Shown: positions 9,556 through 16,290 of the stretch, one piece after another
Position numbering within the stretch: position 1 is the first letter of the stretch
Layout: each line of letters begins with the position of its first letter
Source: Bacillus sp. 491mf
Lineage (GTDB): Bacteria > Bacillota > Bacilli > Bacillales > Bacillaceae_G
NCBI RefSeq assembly: GCF_900112415.1
Contig: NZ_FOLV01000001.1
Location: 372,001 to 436,000, forward strand
Direction: 5' to 3'
DNA length: 64,000 nt
Translations under genes and position numbers: made by a program
Notes under the pieces: model-generated
The model's database searches: none
Seen by the model: only the letters and a program-made list of their open reading frames with translations
Told to the model about the DNA's origin: nothing

Positions 9556-9945
9556 GGTGGTGATCCAAAGCATAAAGGTAATCGAATGCAGGAGTTAAGT
9601 GAAATTAGTCGCAAGTTAAAATTAATGGCCCGAAAGTTAGGAGTATGTGTAGTTGCTTTATCACAGCTCAGTCGTGCAGTAGAGAGTAGGCAAGACAAAC
9701 GACCGATGCCATCAGACTTACGCGAGACAGGACAACTTGAGCAAGATGCAGATATTATTACATTTTTGTATAGGGATGATTATTACGATAGGGAATCTGA
9801 AAATAAAAATGTGATTGAAATCATTATTGCAAAGCAGAGAAATGGTCCAGTAGGAATTATAGGATTAGCCTTCATTAAAGAGTTTAGTAAATTTGTAGAT
9901 TTAGAGCGCAGATATAGTGAACGGCCGCAACAGGAGGCGAGATGA
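9556..9945 (+). pseudogene. C-terminal remnant of a DnaB-type replicative helicase
   Basis: The open frame begins at 9556; an ATG at 9586 behind AAAGGT would give 119 residues. Residues MQELSEISRKLK, ALSQLSRAVESR.DKRP, SDLRETGQLEQDADII.FLYRDDYY and IIIAKQRNGPVG match the end of the RecA-fold domain of DnaB helicases, from the segment after Walker B to the C-terminus. The N-terminal domain and the Walker A motif are missing, so it cannot be an active helicase. A full gene of about 440 residues is expected in phages that load their own helicase. It is probably a deletion relic. Confidence 0.85.
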
Positions 9946-10136
9946 TGTTGCTACGACAAGAAGTTGAACGGAGAAGATTACTTATTATTCGTAAACTATT
10001 AAGTTTAGGTTTAGCTGAACTGTCAGATGGAAGAACACTAGATCAATTAACATTGACACAGCTTGAGGGAATTTTAGGAACAAGTTTGAAGTTACTGGAG
10101 GATAAGAAAAATGATTCTAACGAAAAACTGGCGTAA
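9942..10136 (+). CDS. Small FbpA-like protein
   Basis: 64 residues. The pattern RRRLLIIRKLLSLGL..L.DGRTLDQLTLTQLE resembles the short Fur-regulated basic protein A family (helix, then L.ELTLTELE). Copies of that family are common in Bacillus phages, where the role is unknown. The start overlaps the helicase-tail stop by 4 bases and AGGAGG lies just upstream; a second ATG follows immediately and may be the true start. The assignment is by resemblance only. Confidence 0.5.
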   Translation: MMLLRQEVERRRLLIIRKLLSLGLAELSDGRTLDQLTLTQLEGILGTSLKLLEDKKNDSNEKLA

Positions 10137-10398
10137 CGGTGACACTGTTCATATTAAACGTAAAAAGTTCAAAGATATTCTTAAAGCTGTACAAGAATTA
10201 GAAAAACGCGGATATTCATGCGTTCATCCAATTAGATCATTAGCGCAGCGGCAGAAAGAGTTTATTCATAAGCGAACGAATGGAAAAATCAGTACAACTA
10301 ATTATAGTTTTGGACAAGCTAATGCAGATACTTGCTATGTTGTGATGATGAGAAGAGAAAAGGGTGAGGCACATGTCAAAACAGTTAACAATCTTTGA
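10111..10398 (+). CDS. Hypothetical early phage protein
   Basis: 95 residues, basic, overlapping the end of the preceding gene and preceded by GGAGG. An N-terminal Lys/Arg-rich helix (VHIKRKKFKDILKAVQELEKRG) is followed by YSCVHPI and a C-terminal part ending CYVVMMRREKGEA. No family was recognised. The overlapping start and end make it part of one early operon running from 9299 to 11912. Confidence 0.6.
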   Translation: MILTKNWRNGDTVHIKRKKFKDILKAVQELEKRGYSCVHPIRSLAQRQKEFIHKRTNGKISTTNYSFGQANADTCYVVMMRREKGEAHVKTVNNL

Positions 10399-10735
10399 TG
10401 TCGAACCAGTATCCGAATTTAATATTAAGAGAGCCAAAGTTCAATATTCAAGCTCTCAAGTGCGTTATGCAGATGTAATTGTTCAAGTTCCACGTAGAGC
10501 TAAAGCAGTTGATGAGTTAAAACAAACAACCGCATATGACGAAAAGTACGAACTTTTTGAGGAGTATACAATTGGAATTTGGCGATATAAACGTGCGGAA
10601 GATCAGCGGTTTGATTGGGAAAAAGCTGAAGAACTATGTAAGCAAGCGAGGGATACTAAACAAGCGATTCCAATTCGACTTTACTTGTCAGTGGAACAAA
10701 CATTTATCCCAGAAGATGTTGTGAAATATTTATGA
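10373..10735 (+). CDS. Hypothetical early phage protein
   Basis: 120 residues from the ATG at 10373; AAAGGGTGAGG upstream decides this start over the GTG at 10364. It begins MSKQLTIFDVEP, a clamp-binding-like QLTIF motif near the N-terminus. The rest is mixed alpha/beta with many charges and ends in VEQTFIPEDVVKYL. No family was recognised. It overlaps the previous gene by 26 bases. Confidence 0.6.
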   Translation: MSKQLTIFDVEPVSEFNIKRAKVQYSSSQVRYADVIVQVPRRAKAVDELKQTTAYDEKYELFEEYTIGIWRYKRAEDQRFDWEKAEELCKQARDTKQAIPIRLYLSVEQTFIPEDVVKYL

Positions 10736-10819
10736 GATTACACAAAATAAAAAAAGCCGAGATTGCTCCCGACATAATTATTCGACAAAGTAATTATAGC
10801 ATAAATGGGAGTGATTTCG

Positions 10820-11011
10820 TTGGCAATTATTCAAGAAAATATTGCAGAAATGACAGCTGAAATAGATTTAAAAGAAAACAAGATTTATGTTGTGAAAGAT
10901 GGACAGATTCATGAGATAGATCCACCAAACAGCGGACATGGTGAACAATCATTTGTATATAAAAATGGAAAAGTAACTCGTGTTGATGAGCGGAAAACAC
11001 AGTTACTTTAA
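10820..11011 (+). CDS. Small DUF3954-like phage protein
   Basis: 63 residues from the TTG at 10820, which sits behind GGGAGTG; the ATG at 10805 would overlap that ribosome site. The sequence AEIDLKENKIYVVKDGQIHEI.PP..GHGEQ..VYKNGKVT resembles the DUF3954 family of short Bacillus phage proteins, with two repeated beta-hairpin-like halves. The function is unknown. Confidence in the family name is moderate. Confidence 0.6.
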   Translation: MAIIQENIAEMTAEIDLKENKIYVVKDGQIHEIDPPNSGHGEQSFVYKNGKVTRVDERKTQLL

Positions 11012-11052
11012 TACCAATTTTGAATTTTGTAGAGAAGTAGGTGAATGTGACT

Positions 11053-11217
11053 GTGAGCCGAAAAGTAGAAAAATTGTTAAATAGAGCAGGTCTTTGGGAG
11101 ACGAGATCAAAGAAAGCTTCTTTAAAAGGAGATTATGACAGGGCAGGAAAACTTCGAACAAAAGCCCTGCAATTAGCAAATGAAGCTGAATCAGAATCGT
11201 ACACAGATAATTCTTGA
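11053..11217 (+). CDS. Small hypothetical protein (54 residues, GTG start)
   Basis: The open frame encodes a very basic helical peptide beginning VSRKVEKLLNRAGLWETR and continuing KKASLKGDYDRAGKLRTKAL. AGGTGA at 11037 serves as ribosome site for the GTG at 11053; in-frame GTGs at 11041 and 11047 are alternatives. It lies between two small genes of the same operon. No family was recognised. Confidence 0.5.
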   Translation: MSRKVEKLLNRAGLWETRSKKASLKGDYDRAGKLRTKALQLANEAESESYTDNS

Positions 11218-11310
11218 TGAAACATATGACAATGATTCTATTCAACCGGGAGAAAGACCAGAATTATCATATTAATTTTTAACAAAATAGTTATTTTGGA
11301 GGGAACAAGA

Positions 11311-11478
11311 ATGAGTGAAGAAACAATTGTTATTAATATTCCGCCAGTAGAAGAGTGGACTATGAAAGACCTTAAATATGTTTGTAAACACAATAAGATA
11401 AAAGGTTATACAAAGATGGATCGTGAGCAGTTAGTGCAGCATGTGAAAGAAGTCATTAAGAATATGAAGTCTAAATAG
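11311..11478 (+). CDS. Small protein with a SAP/Rho-N-like motif
   Basis: 55 residues from the ATG at 11311 behind GGAGGGAACAAG. The stretch MKDLKYVCKHNKIKGYTKMD followed by REQLVQHVKEVI has the helix-turn-helix pattern of SAP or Rho N-terminal nucleic-acid binding domains (short helix, GYTKM, second helix). Such a minimal domain may bind nucleic acid; this is inferred from the pattern only. Confidence 0.55.
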   Translation: MSEETIVINIPPVEEWTMKDLKYVCKHNKIKGYTKMDREQLVQHVKEVIKNMKSK

Positions 11479-11492
11479 GAAAGGAGATTGAA

Positions 11493-11669
11493 ATGAGTGG
11501 AATATTAGCAAAGTTCTCGTATAAGCAATTACACGCAATGAAACATGCAATATTGAAATACATGGAACGTGATGACGTTACAGAAGATGATTTTAAAAGT
11601 GAACAGGCATTATTACTTAAAATCAATTATCTAATTGAACAGATGAAAGAGCGTAATAATATCAATTAA
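11493..11669 (+). CDS. Small hypothetical protein (58 residues)
   Basis: The ATG at 11493 lies behind AAGGAG. The product starts MSGILAKFSYKQLHAMKHAI and is fully alpha-helical in appearance, with an acidic middle (MERDDVTEDDF). It follows the previous gene at 14 bases in the early operon. No family was recognised. Confidence 0.55.
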   Translation: MSGILAKFSYKQLHAMKHAILKYMERDDVTEDDFKSEQALLLKINYLIEQMKERNNIN

Positions 11670-11705
11670 GCAAACAAGATCGGTATTTGAAAAGGAGTGG
11701 GGTAG

Positions 11706-11912
11706 TTGAGTAATTATCGTAAATTACATGTAACGCTTAAGGTTCCTAATAAATTAATTGCAATGTACAGCCAAGAAAGTTTTGCTTCAATAATGGATCT
11801 CTTGAACGAAGATAAATTCATTATGCTCTTTGAGCAATCAAACGGTTTATACAATCCTTTGGCAGTGAATACAGACAATATTATCGCTATTGCTAGAGCG
11901 GAAGAAAACTAA
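11706..11912 (+). CDS. Small hypothetical phage protein
   Basis: 68 residues from a TTG start at 11706, supported by AAGGAGTGGGG. It reads as beta-alpha-beta (KLHVTLKVPNKLIAMY, SFASIMDLLNEDKFIMLF, NIIAIARAEEN). No family was recognised. This is the last gene of the early operon before a hairpin and a non-coding stretch. Confidence 0.55.
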   Translation: MSNYRKLHVTLKVPNKLIAMYSQESFASIMDLLNEDKFIMLFEQSNGLYNPLAVNTDNIIAIARAEEN

Positions 11913-11930
11913 ACAAGAACGCTACTTTGT

Positions 11931-11966
11931 AAAAAAATAGGGCCTGAGGTGCGCTACAGGCCCTAT
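11931..11966 (-). terminator. Hairpin with U-tract on the minus strand
   Basis: The 10-bp perfect stem ATAGGGCCTG / CAGGCCCTAT (11937-11946, 11957-11966) has seven A before it on the plus strand, which read as seven T after it on the minus strand. It can therefore stop leftward transcription, for example from the small minus-strand gene at 12194-12349. On the plus strand only A follows. Confidence 0.6.
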
Positions 11967-12001
11967 AAAAAAATATATAAAACGTTAGGGTTACCTTCAT
12001 A

Positions 12002-12017
12002 TTACCAAAAATGGTAA
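12002..12017. promoter_or_regulatory. Distal operator-like dyad
   Basis: TTACC-AAAAAT-GGTAA has the same arms as the CI/Cro operators at 9173-9282, but with a 6-base spacer. It lies 2.7 kb downstream of them. Confidence 0.4.
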
Positions 12018-12115
12018 TTTTATTCCACGTGTTGGTTGTTGATAAATAAGGTTATAAGGAATTAATAAATATTCTATAAGGAGAATGGATATGAAAAAGT
12101 GGTCAGTAGAGTAAA

Positions 12116-12141
12116 GAGCAGCTAGCAAAAGCTAACCGCTC
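12116..12141 (+). repeat. GAGCAG hairpin repeat, copy 1
   Basis: 26-base unit with outer arms GAGCAG / CCGCTC, inner stem AGC-AAAA-GCT and a two-base internal loop. It follows the mini-ORF MKKWSVE at 12091-12114. In the frame shared with copies 2 and 3 it reads EQLAKANRS. Confidence 0.6.
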
Positions 12142-12193
12142 ACCATTAGAGAATGGACTTAAGGGGGAGCCTTTATGTGATATCTGATATGTA

Positions 12194-12349
12194 TTAGATA
12201 TTTTGTGAATTACTTTTTTTACGGTGATCTTTGTCCTCGATATCAGTTTCAGGCATTCCGTATAATCCGTTCATAGCCTGTTCATCTAAATCAAGACCAA
12301 GCACACTATTATTTGTCACATCATTTTTTTCTTTTTTAGAGTTATTCAT
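12194..12349 (-). CDS. Small unannotated minus-strand protein (51 residues)
   Basis: The ATG at 12349 is preceded by a near-perfect ribosome site, AGGAGGTGATATAAT. The product begins MNNSKKEKNDVTNNSVLGLD, has an acidic centre with MNGLYGMPETDIED, and ends with HRKKSNSQNI. It is soluble and highly charged. No family was recognised. It runs against all neighbouring genes, and a minus-strand terminator-like hairpin lies at 11931-11966. The strength of the ribosome site is the main support. Confidence 0.6.
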   Translation of the reverse strand: MNNSKKEKNDVTNNSVLGLDLDEQAMNGLYGMPETDIEDKDHRKKSNSQNI

Positions 12350-12547
12350 ATTATATCACCTCCTATTTTTAGGATGTCTAAAAGTGACATAAACATTCAA
12401 GGTTTGTTTTATGATAAAAATTTCATTTTGTATAAATTAAGACCCTAGTCTCCTAGGGTAATGGGTATAACAGTTCGATTTATTTGAACAGTTATTATAA
12501 TAACGTGATATTAAATTAATAACATCAAGTAAATGTTTCCAATAAAA

Positions 12548-12573
12548 GAGCAGCCAGTAAAAACTAACTGCTC
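12548..12573 (+). repeat. GAGCAG hairpin repeat, copy 2
   Basis: Outer arms GAGCAG / CTGCTC pair perfectly. The inner stem is AGT-AAAA-ACT, where copies 1 and 3 have AGC-AAAA-GCT, a compensatory base-pair change. The shared frame reads EQPVKTNCS. Confidence 0.65.
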
Positions 12574-12664
12574 CCTAAAAAGGGTTAAGAGAAAGAAAAA
12601 TTGGACTAAGCTGTTTAACAGCTTATCTATAGTATGTATTGCTGGTGAAATATTATACGAAAAA

Positions 12665-12690
12665 AAGCAGATAGCAAAAGCTAACTGCTC
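12665..12690 (+). repeat. GAGCAG hairpin repeat, copy 3
   Basis: Arms AGCAG / CTGCT with inner stem AGC-AAAA-GCT. The shared frame reads KQIAKANCS. It is followed by a second short dyad, CTCCTCGAGGGAG. Confidence 0.65.
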
Positions 12691-12791
12691 CTCCTCGAGG
12701 GAGAGGAAAATAAAACTACAAATGGAGTACAGCTATGAGTAGCCAGTTATAGTATACGCAGATGGTGAAATATTATGCGGAGGGATGAGGA

Positions 12792-13202
12792 ATGAAAACA
12801 GTTGAGTTTAGAGCATGGGATATTAAACGGAAAGAAATGTACATTATTGACGATTTATACTTCTTTGAAGAAGAAGGGATCCATGAAATTGTCGATGGCA
12901 TAGCGAGAGGTCATCATGCTGAATATAAGATTATGCAATATACCGGATTGAAAGATAAAAATGGAAAGAAGATTTTTGAAGGGGATATTGTAAGACTTAC
13001 AAATTCAAGAGGGTTTCATTGTCTAGCTGAAGTTCAGTTTGTATATGGTTGTTTTGAAGTTGTATTCCAAGAGCTTTTATATGTTAGGGAAGGGTTGCGT
13101 GGATATTACAGGGAACGAGATTATGTAAAATGCTTTACATGTAATCATGCGATAGAAGTTATTGGTAACATCTATGAAGATCAAGAACTACTGAAAAACT
13201 GA
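12792..13202 (+). CDS. YopX-family phage protein
   Basis: 136 residues matching the YopX family: the start KTVEFRAWDIKRKEM, the conserved MQYTGLKDKNGKKIFEGDIV, and the C-terminal VIGNIYED. The family is named after a gene of SPbeta and is frequent in early regions of Bacillus and Staphylococcus phages; its function is unknown. GGAGGGATGAGG precedes the ATG. It is the last gene before a strong terminator. Confidence 0.88.
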   Translation: MKTVEFRAWDIKRKEMYIIDDLYFFEEEGIHEIVDGIARGHHAEYKIMQYTGLKDKNGKKIFEGDIVRLTNSRGFHCLAEVQFVYGCFEVVFQELLYVREGLRGYYRERDYVKCFTCNHAIEVIGNIYEDQELLKN

Positions 13203-13288
13203 ACAAAATAATCCTTTGAGTAGAAAGATAGATTAAGAAAAATGGTACAATAGATACAATTAAATATTTTGTCCTACTGGAAGAACCA

Positions 13289-13349
13289 GCGGACATCAAA
13301 CTATAAAGAGCATTAGTAATATTGTTCTGTAGTTTGGTGTCCGCTTTTT
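13289..13349 (+). terminator. Strong terminator after the YopX gene
   Basis: The 15-bp stem GCGGACATCAAACTA / TAGTTTGGTGTCCGC contains one G-U pair and is followed by TTTTTG. It separates the early operon from the ArpU gene. Confidence 0.85.
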
Positions 13350-13383
13350 GTGTTTATTAAAATAGACAAGGAGTGTTTTATAT

Positions 13384-13854
13384 ATGACGCAATTAACATT
13401 CTTACCAAAAATTGATCGTAAAGCAACACAAGTGCGATTAGAAGAAGTTCTTGGAAATGTTCGTATTTATAGACAGTTCGGGATGATTAGAAATGAGATG
13501 AAGGTTACAGCTTCCGGTGAAGTTAGATATCACGGCCCAACAAACATAGTGGGAAAACCAGCTGAAGATGTTGCTTTATCTAATGTGAAACTAAGTGAGA
13601 GAGAAGTAAGATTACAGCGTTTGTCTTTTCAAATTGATAAAGCATTAAGTCGTTTTAGTAAGAATCAAAGAGACATAATTGTAAAGCGCTATTTGGAAGA
13701 TGAAGAAGTATTTGATTACATGGTTTATAACGAGATTGGCATGAGTGAACGTACATATAGACGTAATAAATCTAATGCTTTTTATAAGCTCGCCTTTGCT
13801 CTTAGATTAGAAGTATATGAGATAGAAGAGCATCATGGGAGGGATGACCAATGA
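13384..13854 (+). CDS. ArpU-family late-gene transcription regulator
   Basis: 156 residues. The C-terminal half looks like a sigma-70 region 4-type domain (SFQIDKALSRFSKNQRDIIV, then KRYLEDEEVFDYMVYNEIGM and ERTYRRNKSNAFYKLA). This is the ArpU/RinA-like pattern found upstream of terminase genes in Gram-positive phages, where the protein switches on packaging and lysis genes. Here the late operon it should control has been lost. The stop overlaps the start of the next gene by 4 bases. Confidence 0.88.
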   Translation: MTQLTFLPKIDRKATQVRLEEVLGNVRIYRQFGMIRNEMKVTASGEVRYHGPTNIVGKPAEDVALSNVKLSEREVRLQRLSFQIDKALSRFSKNQRDIIVKRYLEDEEVFDYMVYNEIGMSERTYRRNKSNAFYKLAFALRLEVYEIEEHHGRDDQ

Positions 13855-14393
13855 ATTTTGTCCAACCAATACGTGATCCAGAGCAAATACAACAAATAAA
13901 AGAATATCTTAAAGAAAAGAGCGAACGTAATTATATTCTGTTTGTAATGGGAATCAATACAGGCTTACGTATTAGTGATATCTTGAAGCTAAAGGTTGGT
14001 GACTTAAAAGGGAGCCACATTTCAATGCGTGAAATGAAAACAGGTAAGCAGAAGCGTATTCAAATTACTGCAGCATTGAGAAGAGAGTTGAAATGGTTCA
14101 TTGATGAAAGAGAAGACCAAGAATACCTAATTAAAAGCCGACAAGGTAGTAACAGGCCAATAGGTAGGAGCATGGCATATAAGATACTTCGAGCAACGGC
14201 AGCAGAGTTTGGTTTAGATGAGATTGGTACACATACATTACGTAAGACATTCGGATACCATATGTACATGCAGACAAAGAATATAGCATTGTTAATGGAA
14301 ATATTTAATCACTCATCAGAACGGGTAACGCTTAGATATATAGGAGTAAACCAAGACGCAATGGATAGAGCGATGACTAAGTTTAAGATTTAG
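13851..14393 (+). CDS. Second phage tyrosine recombinase (XerC/D-like, short)
   Basis: 180 residues, consisting only of a catalytic domain: GINTGLRISDILKLKVGDL (Arg), HTLRKTFGYHMY (His-X-X-Arg), FNHSSERVT and RYIGV (Tyr). There is no arm-binding domain, unlike the integrase at the left end. Genes of this type often follow arpU in B. cereus-group phages; the role is not established. It is translationally coupled to ArpU by the ATGA overlap. Confidence 0.88.
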   Translation: MNFVQPIRDPEQIQQIKEYLKEKSERNYILFVMGINTGLRISDILKLKVGDLKGSHISMREMKTGKQKRIQITAALRRELKWFIDEREDQEYLIKSRQGSNRPIGRSMAYKILRATAAEFGLDEIGTHTLRKTFGYHMYMQTKNIALLMEIFNHSSERVTLRYIGVNQDAMDRAMTKFKI

Positions 14394-14551
14394 TAATTCG
14401 CTTTTTATTTATGTAGATGAGCAGGTACAACATAAAAAGTATCGAATAAATACATTCAATAGTATTGTTTGCTTTGGATATGAATATTAGTTAAAGGTAC
14501 ATTCCAGTCAGTAACCAAAAAGATGATTAAATAACAGAGGGAGCAAATTAC

Positions 14552-14827
14552 ATGGAAAATATATTAAAAGTATCATCAAAATCAAATCCCAATTCAGTTG
14601 CAGGCGCAATTGCAGGCGTATTAAGAGAAAGCGGTAATGCAGAAATTCAAGTGATTGGAGCTGGCGCTTTAAATCAAGCAATTAAAGCCATTGCTATTGC
14701 AAGAGGATTCGTAGCTCCTAGTGGTATTGATTTGGTTCTTATTCCAGCGTTTCAAGAGATTTCAATCGATAATCAAGAAAGAACAGCAATCAAATTAATT
14801 GTAGGTCCTAGAAAATCTAGGTCTTAG
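14552..14827 (+). CDS. SpoVS-family protein carried by the prophage
   Basis: 91 residues, very close to chromosomal SpoVS (86 residues) over its whole length: LKVSSKSNPNSVAGAIAGVL, IQVIGAGALNQAIKAIAIAR, GFVAPSGIDLVLIPAF and ERTAIKLIVGPR. SpoVS is an Alba-like small protein that affects engulfment, coat formation and sporulation entry in B. subtilis. This copy lies in a phage late-switch region, so it is an accessory paralogue. GAGGGAG precedes the ATG and a terminator follows, making it a single-gene unit. Confidence 0.9.
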   Translation: MENILKVSSKSNPNSVAGAIAGVLRESGNAEIQVIGAGALNQAIKAIAIARGFVAPSGIDLVLIPAFQEISIDNQERTAIKLIVGPRKSRS

Positions 14828-14854
14828 AAGAGACCAACAATATAAGAATATTTG

Positions 14855-14883
14855 AAAAGACCGATAGAAGTCGGTCTTTTTCT
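14855..14883 (+). terminator. Terminator of the spoVS-like gene
   Basis: Perfect 10-bp stem AAAAGACCGA / TCGGTCTTTT with loop TAGAAG, followed by TCTTTTTT. Confidence 0.88.
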
Positions 14884-15231
14884 TTTTTACTTATAGTTAA
14901 CCATTTTTATTGTGTTGTGTAACTCAAAAAAGAAAGTGTTATAAAGTTAATAATAGCAATGGGTTCAGCGTTCGGGACAGTTACACAAAATATAAGATAT
15001 GGGTAAGTCATAAGGCAAAACAAAAAATGCTAAGACATTTTTTTATAAATAAATATCTTCTTATTGAAGTGAATCTAGTCGGTGCTTTTAATAAGAGTAT
15101 TTCCTATATTTTTATGGATGTCTCTCAAAGTGTATGATTCTGGTTATTTATCCTAAATTTTTCTATGAAATCATATCTTTGTATAGTATGATTTAACAGT
15201 ATTGAATTTATTGGGGAGGAATTAGATAATT
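14884..15231. other. Stretch without a clear gene
   Basis: A frame at 14910-15137 has no ribosome site, is rich in rare clusters (CCVTQKRKCYK) and resembles no known family. I treat it as non-coding. The promoter for the secreted protein downstream should lie near 15160-15200, where AT-rich TATAGTATGATT occurs. Nothing else is visible. Confidence 0.4.
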
Positions 15232-15726
15232 ATGAAAAAATTTGTAAAAGCAATGATATTATGTTTTGTTATTTTTGCTATTTATCCCACTACAAATGCT
15301 TTTGCAGCTAATACATATGTAGCTGGAACTCACGGGGAATGGGAGGAACTGGAAACAGGACCGATGTGCCCTTCTAAAATATGGGTTTTTAACTTATATG
15401 CCGATAATGGAAACTCATTATATAATGGTTGGGTGCAATCTGGACAAGATTGGTATTATATTTATAAACGTACTATGGTTGATCCAGTCAATAAATGTAG
15501 TAATCCTACTACAAATGGATGGATGCTGATTGACCGTGATGCTGGAAAAGCAAGGTGGTATTTATTTGCTCCGGGAGGAAAGTTATCTAAAAAAGAAGGT
15601 TGGGAGCAAGGCGCTAATGGAAAATGGATGTATTTTATTCCAGGAGATTATGGACTTGCAACAAATGAATCATTAGTAATTAACGGGACAAAATACTATT
15701 TTGATAGCAACGGTTATATGAAATAA
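15232..15726 (+). CDS. Secreted protein with choline-binding-type wall repeats
   Basis: 164 residues with a signal peptide (MKKFVKAMILCFVIFAIYP, cleavage likely after NAFA). The mature part contains repeats rich in aromatic residues and glycine: LYNGWVQSGQDWYYI, TNGWMLIDR...WYLFAPGGKL, KKEGWEQGANGKWMYFIPG, and the closing NGTKYYFDSNGYMK. The last is the classical cell-wall (choline-binding-like) repeat. No catalytic domain is present, so it may coat the wall or be a lysin remnant that lost its enzyme part. GGGGAGG precedes the ATG and a terminator follows. Confidence 0.75.
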   Translation: MKKFVKAMILCFVIFAIYPTTNAFAANTYVAGTHGEWEELETGPMCPSKIWVFNLYADNGNSLYNGWVQSGQDWYYIYKRTMVDPVNKCSNPTTNGWMLIDRDAGKARWYLFAPGGKLSKKEGWEQGANGKWMYFIPGDYGLATNESLVINGTKYYFDSNGYMK

Positions 15727-15732
15727 TAGTGA

Positions 15733-15765
15733 AGAAGAATACTTGAAAGAGTATTCTTCTTTTTT
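15733..15765 (+). terminator. Terminator of the secreted protein gene
   Basis: Perfect 10-bp stem AGAAGAATAC / GTATTCTTCT with loop TTGAAAGA and a T-tract. Confidence 0.88.
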
Positions 15766-16290
15766 ATTTCCGTCAATATAAGATGTGGATAATTTAAAAT
15801 AAACTGGCAGAGTCGTGACCGCTTTTTGACCGCAAATGTGCCGGTTGATTTGGAATTACTGTGATATATTTGTATTGTGAGAAGTGGTGGAAATAACCCG
15901 ACCCACAAGGATACCTTTATAATTAAAGCGGCCCATTTTATATTATGGTTTTGAACTTGATTTCCGATAGCTTCGATGTTGCAGATTGAATGAACGTTGA
16001 AGTATTGAAGAGCTTTTGCTCTTCTTTCAGTCGCTAACACCGAGATCACATTGTATTATGTACTAACAGGGAAACGCATATGCAGTTGGCGATTGAAAGA
16101 GGTGTAAAACCTCCTTAACTAAAAAATATGGAGCACACATGACTTGTCTATTTATTTAAAACTGTTATCCGATTGGGTAGCAGTTTTTTACTTTCTTTGA
16201 TTGATAGTAAAACTTCATTTACCGTATTTATAGTAGAGCAGCTAATTCATGTTGCTCCTTTTTATTATGCCAAAAAGGATGGTTACAAAA
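15766..16290. other. Non-coding stretch with an att-like repeat and hairpins
   Basis: At 15816-15836 the sequence GTGACCGCTTTTTGACCGCAAA resembles the att repeats at the element ends (TTGACCAC, spacer, TTGACCAC) with A to G changes. Hairpins with T-tracts occur at about 16000-16030 (GAAGAGC-TTTT-GCTCTTC), at 16158-16189 (AAAACTG / CAGTTTT) and at 16236-16260 (GAGCA / TGCTC). No gene is visible. Confidence 0.45.

Larger units (their letters stand above)
12350..12791. other. Stretch between the minus-strand small gene and the YopX gene
   Basis: It holds hairpin repeats 2 and 3, a strong dyad ACCCTAG-TCTC-CTAGGGT at 12442-12459 without a U-tract, and two copies of a promoter-like module, TATAGTAT..GGTGAAATATTATRCG (about 12631-12661 and 12747-12778). 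A reading frame at 12533-12742 spans two hairpin copies and encodes KEQPVKTNCS and KKQIAKANCS. It has no ribosome site at its ATG, so it is not called as a gene. Confidence 0.45.

Noticed and set aside
12533-12742. 69-residue reading frame across hairpin repeats 2 and 3
   Set aside because: No ribosome site at the ATG, and the frame contains two repeat units separated by a promoter-like module; more likely two short units read through by chance.
14910-15137. 75-residue reading frame
   Set aside because: No ribosome site, unnatural composition and no domain; it starts just behind a terminator.
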